Assembly (NCBI GenBank): GCA_905200545.1
Contig: CAJKKQ010000010.1
Coordinates: 17,515 to 81,514 of the forward strand
DNA: 64,000 bases
Direction: 5' to 3'
Origin: an uncultured Oscillibacter sp.
GTDB taxonomy: Bacteria > Bacillota > Clostridia > Oscillospirales > Oscillospiraceae
Below the pieces are notes generated by a model. That model searched no databases. It was not told the DNA's origin and saw only the letters and a program-made list of their open reading frames with translations. Both the position numbers and the translations under genes were made by a program. This document shows, in pieces, positions 25,625 through 33,432 of this stretch. Each line of letters begins with the position of its first letter. Position 1 is the stretch's first letter.

Positions 25625-25672
25625 AGTGAGAAGGAGCCCCCTGACGGTGCCATCAGGGGGCTCTTTTGAATC
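25625..25672. terminator. Hairpin downstream of the DUF1275 gene
   Basis: Perfect 11-bp stem GAGCCCCCTGA/TCAGGGGGCTC. The T run (TTTT) is on the plus strand; on the minus strand, where it would end the DUF1275 gene, the following bases are only TC-rich. Confidence 0.6.
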
Positions 25673-25688
25673 TCAATGCACGGCTGCG

Positions 25689-26405
25689 TCAGGACTTCGC
25701 AGGCGCCGCCTGCTCTCCCTTGAGATCTGCATGCAGCAGATCCGCCAATACCACCGCAAGAGGGAGCAAGGCAGCCCAGATGGCCCGTCCCATAAAATGC
25801 CGGCACAAAATGGTGGAGACCACGCCCCCCGCCACGAAGACAGCCAGCATCTCCAGATGACAGGCCAGGCGCTTGACATGCTGGATATCCCGGGTGCGAA
25901 TAGCCTTGCAGCAGGCGATCCCCGTCTGGCGCAGGTGATTGGTGCAGAAGGTGGTGGCCATGGGAACTCCCTGGGCGATGCGGAAGGTGTTGTACTGCAT
26001 AGAGCACATGAAATTGATGACCACCTGGGAGATCTGATAGGGCGCACTCTCCGGCAGCAGGCCCAAAATCACCACCAGAACCATCTCCACCAAGACCAGA
26101 ACCGTCTCCCAGCGGACGGGCATCGTCCATCTGGGAGAGGACATGGCAGCCTCGGAGAGCAGGGCACCCAGGAAATAGGCACTCATGGGAATGAGGAAAT
26201 ACAGCGCCCGGCTCCACTGGGCATCCCCCAGGGCCATAGCGAAAAGTACAAAATTTGCCGTCTGGGCATTGCAGAACACGCCGCCACGGATGGTATAGGT
26301 AAATGCCCCCAAAAAGCCGCCCACCGTCATCAAGATGGAAAAAATCCACCAGCGCTGACTTTCCAGATAGTCGCCGCTACTGTCATAGATCTGAAAGCGA
26401 AACAT
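25689..26405 (-). CDS. YoaK/DUF1275 family membrane protein
   Basis: 238 residues with about six membrane helices. The N-terminal half has GGFLGAFTYTIRGGVFCNAQTANFV and the middle has NFMCSMQYNTFR, both typical of DUF1275 (YoaK-like) proteins. Function is unknown; a transport role is often assumed. GGGAG precedes ATG 26405 with 6-base spacing, and an in-frame upstream ATG lacks a site. It is a single gene. Confidence 0.88.
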   Translation of the reverse strand: MFRFQIYDSSGDYLESQRWWIFSILMTVGGFLGAFTYTIRGGVFCNAQTANFVLFAMALGDAQWSRALYFLIPMSAYFLGALLSEAAMSSPRWTMPVRWETVLVLVEMVLVVILGLLPESAPYQISQVVINFMCSMQYNTFRIAQGVPMATTFCTNHLRQTGIACCKAIRTRDIQHVKRLACHLEMLAVFVAGGVVSTILCRHFMGRAIWAALLPLAVVLADLLHADLKGEQAAPAKS

Positions 26406-26552
26406 CTGTTTCTCCCTGCCCCTCAAAGTGTCTGTTTTTCTCTTCCAACCGATCATTTTCCAAGAAAACCCCCCGGTTTTCTTCTATATACTACCCCACC
26501 CACCTGGCAAATGCAAGGAGAATCCGCCTGATGGCCTGTCAGCCCACTGGCG

Positions 26553-26590
26553 CAAAAAATCCCCCGGCCAGTTGCGGCCGGGGGATTTTC
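26553..26590 (-). terminator. Terminator of the rubrerythrin gene
   Basis: On the minus strand, a strong stem CCCCCGGCC/GGCCGGGGG is followed by ATTTTTT. Confidence 0.88.
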
Positions 26591-26608
26591 GATTCTATTG
26601 GCTTTGGA

Positions 26609-27175
26609 TTAGCCGAAGTAGCGCTTCAGCAGGCCCTCGAAAGCCTTGCCGTGACGGGCCTCATCGCGAGCCATCTCATGCACGGTGTCGTGGATGGCGT
26701 CCAGGTTGTACTGCTTGGCCAGCTTAGCCAGCTCGAACTTGCCCAGGGTGGCGCCGTTCTCGGCCTCGACCCGCATCTCCAGGTTCTTCTTGGTGGAGTC
26801 GGTCAGCACATCGCCCAGCAGCTCAGCGAACTTGGCAGCGTGCTCAGCCTCTTCCAGAGCAGCCCGGCGCCAATACTCGCCGATCTCGGGATAGCCCTCA
26901 CGATAGGCAACGCGGGCCATGGCCAGGTACATGCCCACCTCGGTGCACTCGCCGGCGAAGTTGGCGTTCAGACCGTCCAGGATCTCCTTCTGGACCTCAG
27001 CGGGAACGTTGTCGCCGAAGGACTTGCCCACACCCACAACGTGCTCGGCAGCCCAGCTCATCTCACCCTTCTGCTCGGTGAACTTGGAGCCGGGAACACC
27101 GCACTGGGGGCACTTCTCGGGGGGATTCTCGCCCTCATAGACATAGCCGCAAACAGAACAAACCCACTTTTTCAT
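26609..27175 (-). CDS. Reverse rubrerythrin
   Basis: 188 residues. An N-terminal rubredoxin domain ([10 protein letters not shown] and CPQCGVPG, four iron cysteines) precedes a four-helix diiron domain with Glu ligands in [31 protein letters not shown] and [11 protein letters not shown]. This domain order is that of reverse rubrerythrins, NADH-linked peroxide and oxygen reductases of anaerobes. It protects the cell from hydrogen peroxide and trace oxygen. AGGAGG lies upstream of the ATG. A promoter and palindromes upstream suggest tight control. Confidence 0.95.
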   Translation of the reverse strand: MKKWVCSVCGYVYEGENPPEKCPQCGVPGSKFTEQKGEMSWAAEHVVGVGKSFGDNVPAEVQKEILDGLNANFAGECTEVGMYLAMARVAYREGYPEIGEYWRRAALEEAEHAAKFAELLGDVLTDSTKKNLEMRVEAENGATLGKFELAKLAKQYNLDAIHDTVHEMARDEARHGKAFEGLLKRYFG

Positions 27176-27242
27176 AATTGGTTCCTCCTCATTTATAATC
27201 AGTTTTTAATCGTAAACTCTTATCTCCCCTTGGGATGGTCTG

Positions 27243-27248
27243 AGTATA
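27243..27248 (-). promoter_or_regulatory. -10 element of the reverse rubrerythrin promoter
   Basis: TATACT on the minus strand, about 70 bases before the start codon. The -35 region is weak and is overlapped by a palindrome, as expected for a regulated promoter. Confidence 0.55.
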
Positions 27249-27250
27249 AC

Positions 27251-27290
27251 AGAATATTCTAATATTGAACAGTTGCTTATGCAACTGTTC
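27251..27290. promoter_or_regulatory. Palindromic operator candidates upstream of reverse rubrerythrin
   Basis: Two perfect palindromes are seen: AGAATATTCT (27251-27260) in the promoter spacer and GAACAGTTGC-N4-GCAACTGTTC (27267-27290) over the -35. The second lacks a following T run on either strand, so an operator is more likely than a terminator. The regulator is unknown. Confidence 0.5.
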
Positions 27291-27308
27291 AAAAACTTTT
27301 CACAAACT

Positions 27309-27500
27309 TCATGTTTTTGTTTCCCGCTCAAAGATCAGGTCTATGCAGCTGATACCGCCGTGGCTGGTAAATTGCATGGGAACGAAGCCCGCATAGCGCC
27401 ACCCCTTGGCCGCCCACTCATCGATGATCTTCCGATGCTCACTCCCGCCGGAGAAAAATCCTCCGCCGGTATCCAGGGGGATATACTGATATTCATACAT
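27309..27500 (-). CDS. DUF4177-like small protein
   Basis: 63 residues. It begins MYEYQYIPLD, has an aromatic GWRYAGFVP segment, and ends in a beta strand (CIDLIFERET). This fits the DUF4177 type of small soluble proteins of unknown role. AAAGGAGA lies 7 bases before ATG 27500, so that start is preferred over an earlier in-frame one. It follows the terminator of the EF-G-like gene directly. Confidence 0.7.
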   Translation of the reverse strand: MYEYQYIPLDTGGGFFSGGSEHRKIIDEWAAKGWRYAGFVPMQFTSHGGISCIDLIFERETKT

Positions 27501-27515
27501 ATCAAAATCTCCTTT

Positions 27516-27550
27516 CAAAAAACGGCGGGATCAGAAGATCCCGCCGTTTT
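27516..27550 (-). terminator. Terminator downstream of the EF-G-like gene
   Basis: Stem AAAACGGCGGGATC/GATCCCGCCGTTTT with TTTTTT on the minus strand. It follows the distal, duplicated copy of the gene's 3' end. Confidence 0.88.
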
Positions 27551-27572
27551 GACGCAGTGTATCGTAAGCCTT

Positions 27573-27633
27573 ACTGTTCCTCCGCCAGAGCCTTTGCCTC
27601 GGCGATGGCCTTCTCCTGGGCCGCAGGCGGGCA
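27573..27633 (-). repeat. Distal copy of the EF-G-like gene's 3' end
   Basis: 61 bases identical to 27775-27835, encoding the same last 20 residues (ending AKALAEEQ) but followed by TAA instead of TGA. It is separated from the gene by a 141-base insert and is out of frame with it. The terminator lies beyond this copy, so it is probably the original gene end. Confidence 0.9.
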
Positions 27634-27774
27634 CGTCGCCGGGCCGAAATCCGCTTCGCTCCGCATCCGCCTGACGGCGAAGGCTGCACTCCGCTTCTTT
27701 GTCCCGACTCTTTCCCACCGAGGCTTCCGGCCTCGGCGGGAGCCCTGGCCGGACTGCCCATTCAAATGCGGATC
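27634..27774. mobile_element. 141-bp insert between duplicated gene ends
   Basis: GC-rich and rich in short inverted repeats (for example CCGAGGC-x-GCCTCGG around 27718-27740). It has no gene. It is flanked by 61-bp direct repeats formed by the 3' end of the EF-G-like gene. It may be a small non-autonomous element or the remnant of an integrated element. Confidence 0.55.
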
Positions 27775-29848
27775 ACTGTTCCTCCGCCAGAGCCTTTGCC
27801 TCGGCGATGGCCTTCTCCTGGGCCGCAGGCGGGCAGTCCTCATAGCGGACGAAGTGGAAGGTGAAGCTGCCGCGGCTCTGGGTCATGGACCGCAGATCGA
27901 TGGCATAAGAACCCATCTCGGCCATAGGAACCTCAGCGGAGATCACCTGGCTGCCGTCGCCGGTGGGATCCATCCCCATAACGCGGCCCCGGCGCTTGTT
28001 GAGATCGCCGATGACATCGCCCATGTAGTTATCGGGCACAGTGACCTTCAGCTCGCCCACAGGCTCCAGCAGCACGGGGTTGGCCTCCGGCATGGCGGCC
28101 TTGTAGGCCAGCTGGGCCGCGGTCTTGAAGGCGATTTCGGAGGAGTCCACCGGGTGATAGGAGCCGTCATACAGCACGGCCTTCAGGTTCACCACGGGAT
28201 ACCCCGCCAGCGGGCCGTGGACGCAGGCCTCACGCAGGCCCTTTTCCACCGCCGGGAAGAAGTTCTTGGGCACGGAACCACCGAAGACCTCCTCGGCGAA
28301 GACCATCTCCTCAGAGTCGGGGTTGGGCTCGAAGCGGATCCACACGTCGCCGAACTGGCCGGAACCGCCGGTCTGCTTCTTGTGACGGCCCTGCTTCTGA
28401 ACGGTCTTGCGGATCTTCTCCCGATAGGGCACCCGGACGGGCTTGAGCACTGCCTCCACATTGAAGCGGCTGCGCAGCTTGCTGATGAGCACATCCACCT
28501 GCATGTCGCCGGAACCGGAGAGCACCATCTGATGGGTCTCGGGGTTGTTGGTAACGGTGAAGGTGGGATCTTCCTCGTTGAGCTTGGCAAGGCCCTGGGC
28601 GATCTTGTCCTCCTGGCCCCGGGTCTTGGGCACAATGGCCACGGAGTAGCAGGGCTCGGCAAAGGGAATGTTCTTCAGAGCCACCACCTTACGGGCATCG
28701 CACAGGGTATCGCCGGTCTTGACCTTTTCCATCTTGCCGATGGCACCGATGTCGCCGCAGGAGAGCTCCTTGACCTCAGTGGCCTTCTTGCCCCGCATGA
28801 CATACAGGCGGCCCAGCTTCTCCGTGGCGCCGGTGCGGGCGTTGACCATAGGCATATCCGGGGTGATGGAGCCGGAGAGCACCTTCACGAAGGAGTACTT
28901 GCCGTACTGGTCGGAGACGGTCTTGAACACAAAGGCGGTGGGCACGCCGCCGGGGGAGACCACGAACTCCTCGGTCTCGCCGTCAGCGCGGGTGGCCTTG
29001 TGATAGTTGCCCTCCATGGGGTTGGGCAGCAGATCCACGATATTGTCCATCAGCATGAGAGAGCCCATGCAGTTGACAGCGGAGCCGCACAGCACCGGGA
29101 ACAGGCTCAGCTCCCGGACGCCCTGGCGCAGGCCCTGGATCATCTCGGCGTAGGTGAAGTCCTCGCCGCCGAAGAACTTGTCCATGAACTCCTCGCTGGT
29201 CTCGGCCACGGACTCCTTGAGGGCGTTGTTGAACTCCTCAATGACCTCGCCCTTGCCCTCGGGGATCTCGATCTCCACGCGCTTGAGATCCTGCATCTCA
29301 TAGGCGCGCTTGTTCAAAACATCGATGATGCCGGTGACCCGCTTGTCTTCGTCCCAGATGGGCACCACGATGGGGGCAATCTTCTTGCCGAAGCGCTCAC
29401 GCAGGGCCTCGAAGGTGGCGTTGTAGTCGCTGTTGTCCTCATCGGTCTTGGAGATATAGATGAAGCGGGGCATGTTCCGCTCCTCGCAGTACTTCCACGC
29501 CTTCTCCAATCCCACGGACACGCCGTCCTTGGCGGAGCAGACGATGATGGCGGCGTCGGCGGCCCGCAGGGCCTCCATCACCTCGCCGGCGAAGTCGAAA
29601 GCACCCGGGGTGTCCAGCACGTTGATGCGGCAGCCCTTATACTCCAGGGGCGCCACAGCGGTAGAAAGGGAAATCTGCCGCTTGGTCTCCTCCGGATCGT
29701 AATCACAAACGGTATTTCCGTCGGCGCAGCGGCCCATCCGGTCGATGGCACCGGTGATATACAGAAGGCTCTCCGCCAGAGCGGTCTTGCCACTGCCGCT
29801 GTGACCCAGCAAGCAGACGTTGCGGATGTTTTGTACGGAATAGCTCAT
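27773..29848 (-). CDS. Elongation factor G-like GTPase
   Basis: 691 residues with the full EF-G domain order. The G1 loop is GHSGSGKT (residues 15-22) instead of the canonical AHIDAGKT, G3 is DTPGAFDF and G4 is SKTDEDN. Domains II to V follow, including GQFGDVWIRFEP and ELKVTVPDNYMGDVIGDLNKRRG. These features mark the EF-G-like (EF-G2) branch rather than the main translocase, so the housekeeping fusA is expected elsewhere. AAGGAG precedes ATG 29848. The last 20 codons are duplicated downstream by an insertion that keeps the protein intact. Confidence 0.92.
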   Translation of the reverse strand: MSYSVQNIRNVCLLGHSGSGKTALAESLLYITGAIDRMGRCADGNTVCDYDPEETKRQISLSTAVAPLEYKGCRINVLDTPGAFDFAGEVMEALRAADAAIIVCSAKDGVSVGLEKAWKYCEERNMPRFIYISKTDEDNSDYNATFEALRERFGKKIAPIVVPIWDEDKRVTGIIDVLNKRAYEMQDLKRVEIEIPEGKGEVIEEFNNALKESVAETSEEFMDKFFGGEDFTYAEMIQGLRQGVRELSLFPVLCGSAVNCMGSLMLMDNIVDLLPNPMEGNYHKATRADGETEEFVVSPGGVPTAFVFKTVSDQYGKYSFVKVLSGSITPDMPMVNARTGATEKLGRLYVMRGKKATEVKELSCGDIGAIGKMEKVKTGDTLCDARKVVALKNIPFAEPCYSVAIVPKTRGQEDKIAQGLAKLNEEDPTFTVTNNPETHQMVLSGSGDMQVDVLISKLRSRFNVEAVLKPVRVPYREKIRKTVQKQGRHKKQTGGSGQFGDVWIRFEPNPDSEEMVFAEEVFGGSVPKNFFPAVEKGLREACVHGPLAGYPVVNLKAVLYDGSYHPVDSSEIAFKTAAQLAYKAAMPEANPVLLEPVGELKVTVPDNYMGDVIGDLNKRRGRVMGMDPTGDGSQVISAEVPMAEMGSYAIDLRSMTQSRGSFTFHFVRYEDCPPAAQEKAIAEAKALAEEQ

Positions 29849-29943
29849 GTCGTAACACTCCTTATGTTTGTGCTCTCGCCCCGGCCGGTCTGGCCGTACA
29901 GGGGTCCCGGGCAGGGGGTGGATCCCCATTGCCTAATGTAGAA

Positions 29944-29972
29944 ATTATACAACATTTGGTGGGTCAATACAA
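29944..29972 (-). promoter_or_regulatory. Promoter of the EF-G-like gene
   Basis: Minus-strand TTGTAT (29967-29972), 17-base spacer, TATAAT (29944-29949), about 100 bases before the start codon. Confidence 0.6.
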
Positions 29973-30149
29973 TAAAAATTTTGCATCTTGGACATTTTGG
30001 GCAGGAGGTAGAAATTTCCGCCAAATTTTTGACAAATGCAGCCCGTGCCCCGGAGCGTTTTCTCCCTTTCCAGCGGGCTGAAATGCCGCTGGGATCAGCA
30101 GGGACAGGCGCCTTCCGGCACCCTTTCTCCGGTCCAAAAAATCCCAGGG

Positions 30150-30182
30150 CAAAGCAAAAGGAAGAGGCGCAAGGCCTCTTCC
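30150..30182 (-). terminator. Terminator of the P-type-ATPase-like gene
   Basis: 9-bp stem GGAAGAGGC/GCCTCTTCC followed on the minus strand by TTTTGCTTTG. Confidence 0.65.
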
Positions 30183-30208
30183 CCTTGTTGCTTGATGATG
30201 CTGCTTCC

Positions 30209-32377
30209 TTAGTATCGGCCGCACCAGTCCGACATCACCAGCACAGGCAGCGTCCAAAGCAGCAAAAACGCCATGAGATACAGGGGCGACACCAGATCGT
30301 AGGCCCCGTCAAAGACCAGATAGAACGAGAGCAGGGTTCCCGCCACACTGCTCACAATGGCCAGGGCCGCGGCCCGCCGGACCGTCCTGCACATGCGCCG
30401 GCTGCCCACCACCGTCTCGGCATAGGGCAGCAGCCCCTCCCGGAACAGCAGGGCCCGGGGCAGTCCCCGGTCCAGCTCCGCCTCGCTGAGGGCCACCCGG
30501 GTGGTGAGATCCGGATACTCCACCTTCACTCCCTTGTGGAACTTGCGCTTAAGCAAGGCGGGGGTGATGTTGGGATCCCGGGACGCCAGGATGGGGGTGA
30601 TATGGCTGCGGCGCATCATCCGCAGGGCGTAATCCACATTTTCCGAGGCATTGTATTTCACAGCGAACACCGCTGCCAGCTGTCCGTCAATGGCCAGGAA
30701 GATGCCGGTGCGCAGATTGATGCCCCCCGGCAGCCGCACTTCCATCTTACGCATGAAGGAAGCGGTACCCAGCAGCACGGACTCCCCGTGGATGGTGGCG
30801 GAATAGCCTCCCTCCTGATAGAAGCTGAAATCGTCCGCCCGCTCGTAGCGGCCCCGCTCGCTGCGCATGAGGCCGTCAAAAAGCCACTCCAGCCCGGAGC
30901 CGGCGGCCCGGCACATGGTGGCCGCGTAAGAGGCCGCCTTGGGCAGCTCCTCCCCGAACACCTTTACGCCGTTGAGGGCCACGGTGCCCGGTGGAAAGAG
31001 ATCGCTGTCGGTGACGATCATGGTCTTTTTGCGGCTGATGCGGTCGGCACCCCGCCAGCCCGCCACGGCACAGCCGGTCTTCTGCAGACGCTGAGCCAAA
31101 CGGGAAAAGGGCAATCCCCAGCATAGCGGCAGGGCAAAGGAGGCGGAGGCACACAGGATGGCGGACCAGTTCAGGAAGAAGTCCGCTCCCCGCCCCTGCC
31201 CCAGGGAACTGAGCCCCGCAAAGACGACAGTGGCCATCAGCACCACCGGCAGCAGCGCCGCCTGCCACATCAGCGGCAGAGGGTCCTGGGCAGCGGTGGT
31301 ATAGAACCCCGGCAGATCCCCCCGCTGCTTGCAGGCGCCGTGATCTGTCTCCGTCACCAGATAGGGCGGCTCCGGATCCAGGGCCGCCGTGCGGAAGGTG
31401 TCGTACTCCCCCTGGCTCTGGCGCATCAATCCCCACTGGGCCATCACCAAGCCCAGGCAGCTGACGGCTGCGTAGGGCATGGCGTCGCTGCGCTCCGGCA
31501 TCGTCAGGCGGCTGACGCAGTCTGCCGCCGACACCAGAGCCGAGAGGGCACACAGCAGCTCCCCGGTACACCGTTTTTGTACCAGCATCCGCGCACCGTA
31601 GGAGAACACATGGCGGGTCATCAGGGCTACCACCGCCAGGCAGGCCAGCAAAAATACCGACTGCAGCCGCTGATCTGTATTCCAAAGAGGCGCGGAGAAC
31701 CCATAGGCCTCCGCCCCCAGCAAAGCGCAGGGAACCAGGGCCGCCACCAGCGCGGCGGGAAGAGAGGCCCGGCGGGCGCGCCAGTCGTCCTTAGCGTCTG
31801 CCGCAGCGTCCCGTGGATCCGGCTCCGGCCCGATGGGCTCCGCCACCACCTCCGGCTCCGGTTCCGGCGGAGGATAGATCTTCTCCGTCTCCTCCAGCTT
31901 TTTCCGGGAGAACAGCCCCACATGCGGGCGGATCAGCGGCTCCCGCCGCTCCTCCATCACCGCATCCACCGTGTGGTTGACCACCTCTTCAATGGAGACG
32001 GGGTGAGGCGCCTTGGGCAGATCCTCCGGCGGAACCACCGGTTCCTCCCGGCGGGGCTCCTCCCTCTTGCTGGGGGCGGCAGCATCTTTCTCAGGCTGAG
32101 CGGAGGCTTTCTTGTGAAAGCGCGCCGTCTTTTTCCGCCGGGGCTTTTCCGGCTCCGCCTGTTCCTCAGCAGCCATCTCCGCTGAAGGCCCGTCTTCCGG
32201 AGGAGCAGCCTGCTCCTCTTCCATGGCGGCTGCCGCCTGCTCCACGTCCCGCAGCAGCTTTTCCCGGCCGCCGCCGTACTCCGCCAGGATCTCCTCCAGA
32301 GAGTACTCCCCCTCCGGCGGAATATCTGTCTGGCTTGTCAGCGGCTCATATTCCTTTTTCTGGTCTTTGGACGCCAT
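30209..32377 (-). CDS. Degenerate P-type ATPase-like membrane protein
   Basis: 722 residues. Residues 1-200 are charged and Glu/Pro/Ala-rich. From about 205 the order of helices and soluble parts follows a P1B-type ATPase. FALPLCWGLPF (414-424) stands where the CPx motif should be. KTGCAVAGWRGADRIS is followed by IVTDSDLFPPGT (454-464), which replaces the FDKTGTLT phosphorylation motif. GYSATIHGESVLLGTASFM (524-542) resembles the nucleotide domain, and LAIDGQLAAVFAVKY with ITPILASRDPNITPALL the end of the P domain. The KTGT and GDGxND motifs are missing, so ion pumping is unlikely. RBS GGAGGAG. Only 81 bases separate it from rlmB upstream. Confidence 0.8.
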   Translation of the reverse strand: MASKDQKKEYEPLTSQTDIPPEGEYSLEEILAEYGGGREKLLRDVEQAAAAMEEEQAAPPEDGPSAEMAAEEQAEPEKPRRKKTARFHKKASAQPEKDAAAPSKREEPRREEPVVPPEDLPKAPHPVSIEEVVNHTVDAVMEERREPLIRPHVGLFSRKKLEETEKIYPPPEPEPEVVAEPIGPEPDPRDAAADAKDDWRARRASLPAALVAALVPCALLGAEAYGFSAPLWNTDQRLQSVFLLACLAVVALMTRHVFSYGARMLVQKRCTGELLCALSALVSAADCVSRLTMPERSDAMPYAAVSCLGLVMAQWGLMRQSQGEYDTFRTAALDPEPPYLVTETDHGACKQRGDLPGFYTTAAQDPLPLMWQAALLPVVLMATVVFAGLSSLGQGRGADFFLNWSAILCASASFALPLCWGLPFSRLAQRLQKTGCAVAGWRGADRISRKKTMIVTDSDLFPPGTVALNGVKVFGEELPKAASYAATMCRAAGSGLEWLFDGLMRSERGRYERADDFSFYQEGGYSATIHGESVLLGTASFMRKMEVRLPGGINLRTGIFLAIDGQLAAVFAVKYNASENVDYALRMMRRSHITPILASRDPNITPALLKRKFHKGVKVEYPDLTTRVALSEAELDRGLPRALLFREGLLPYAETVVGSRRMCRTVRRAAALAIVSSVAGTLLSFYLVFDGAYDLVSPLYLMAFLLLWTLPVLVMSDWCGRY

Positions 32378-32458
32378 GTGCTCCTCCGTGCGCGCTGCGG
32401 CGCGGTCTTGGGTTGGATCGGTTCTTTTTGCGCGGCAGGCGTTTGCCCGCCGGATCCC

Positions 32459-33226
32459 TTACATCCGCTGGCGCACAGCTTCGTAGAGCAAAATGGCCGC
32501 CGCGGCGGATGCATTGAGAGAATTGAGTTTGCCCCGCATGGGGATACTCACAAGGAAGTCACAGTTTTCTGTCGCCAGGCGGGTCATCCCCTCGCCCTCA
32601 CTGCCGATGACAATGGCGGCAGGGCCCTTGAGATCCGCGTCGTACAGGGTGGTATTGCCGTCCGCCGCGGTGCCGAACACCCACACGCCCTGCTTTTTCA
32701 GATCCTTGAGCAGGGAGGGGATGTTGGGCACCCGGGCCACCGGCACATGGGCCACGGCGCCGGCGGAGGTCTTGGCCACTACCGCGGTGAGCCCGGCACT
32801 GCGGCGCTTGGGGATCACCACGCCGTGGGCTCCGGCGCACTCGGCAGTGCGGATGATGGCGCCCAGGTTGTGGGGATCCGAGATCTCATCGCAGATCACC
32901 AGCAGGGGGTTCTCCCCCTTGTCGGCAGCGCTCTGGAGGATACTCTCCACGCTGACGTACTCCCGCACGGCGGCCAGGGCGATGACCCCCTGGTGGGCGT
33001 GGGTGCGGCTCATGCCGTCCAGCTTACGCTTGTCCGCCTCCACCACCACGATGCCCGCAGCCCGGGCCTTGGAGGCGATGTGTCCCAGGGTCTTGTCCGT
33101 CTCCCCCTTCTGGAGGTAGATCTTGTCGATGGTCTCCCCGGCCCGCAGAGCCTCGATAACGGCGTTGCGGCCCTCGATGATGCCGTCGGCCTCAGCGGTG
33201 AGATTGGCTTTCTTCTGTTCGTCCAT
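32459..33226 (-). CDS. rlmB: 23S rRNA 2'-O-methyltransferase RlmB (TrmH/SpoU family)
   Basis: 255 residues. An N-terminal substrate-binding domain begins IIEGRNAVIEAL. The SPOUT trefoil-knot domain has motif 1 DEISDPHNLGAIIRTAE, motif 2 AAIVIGSEGEGM and motif 3 IPMRGKLNSLNASAAAAILLYE. It methylates a 23S rRNA ribose (G2251 in E. coli). The ATG at 33226 has AGGAAAC upstream; a longer in-frame reading would cover the promoter. It diverges from ftsH and probably reads into the pseudo-ATPase gene. Confidence 0.94.
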   Translation of the reverse strand: MDEQKKANLTAEADGIIEGRNAVIEALRAGETIDKIYLQKGETDKTLGHIASKARAAGIVVVEADKRKLDGMSRTHAHQGVIALAAVREYVSVESILQSAADKGENPLLVICDEISDPHNLGAIIRTAECAGAHGVVIPKRRSAGLTAVVAKTSAGAVAHVPVARVPNIPSLLKDLKKQGVWVFGTAADGNTTLYDADLKGPAAIVIGSEGEGMTRLATENCDFLVSIPMRGKLNSLNASAAAAILLYEAVRQRM

Positions 33227-33264
33227 AGGTTTCCTCCAAGCGTGTTTTTTCGCATACATATGGC

Positions 33265-33270
33265 AGTATA
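33265..33270 (-). promoter_or_regulatory. Extended -10 of rlmB
   Basis: Minus-strand TGG-TATACT, about 40 bases before the rlmB start; no good -35, as is usual for extended -10 promoters. Confidence 0.5.
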
Positions 33271-33335
33271 CCACACCAAGCGGGCACAATAAAGTGGAAT
33301 TCACAGAAATTTCATCAAAAAGAGGGCGCTTCGCC

Positions 33336-33364
33336 TTGTAGATTTCCAGCTTCTGTGATATACT
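33336..33364 (+). promoter_or_regulatory. Promoter of ftsH
   Basis: TTGTAG (33336-33341), 17-base spacer, TATACT (33359-33364), about 69 bases upstream of the ftsH start. Confidence 0.6.
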
Positions 33365-33432
33365 TCCAAAGTGATTTTGAAAGCTCCGGCGCGCTTTCTT
33401 TTTCAGGCTTTTAGCCCGAAAGGAGTCCATAC

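Larger units (their letters stand above)
29849..30208. other. Intergenic region upstream of the EF-G-like gene
   Basis: 360 bases with no credible gene. It holds the EF-G-like promoter near 29944-29972 and the terminator of the pseudo-ATPase gene at 30150-30182. Nothing distinctive was seen between them. Confidence 0.6.

Noticed and set aside
27267..27290. Palindrome as terminator of the DUF4177-like gene
   Set aside because: No T run follows on the minus strand, and it sits over a promoter; an operator is more likely, although not proven.
27571..27843. 90-codon leftward frame ending in the duplicated EF-G-like tail
   Set aside because: It reads the insert in a frame different from the gene, and its Arg-rich product has no support. 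The duplicated tail explains the shared ending.
27773..29848. TetM-type ribosomal protection protein
   Set aside because: The G1 loop and C-terminal sequence fit the EF-G-like branch, and TetM-specific features were not seen.
27557..29941. 794-codon rightward open frame
   Set aside because: Antisense to the EF-G-like gene, with low-complexity Gly/His/Leu composition and no domain.
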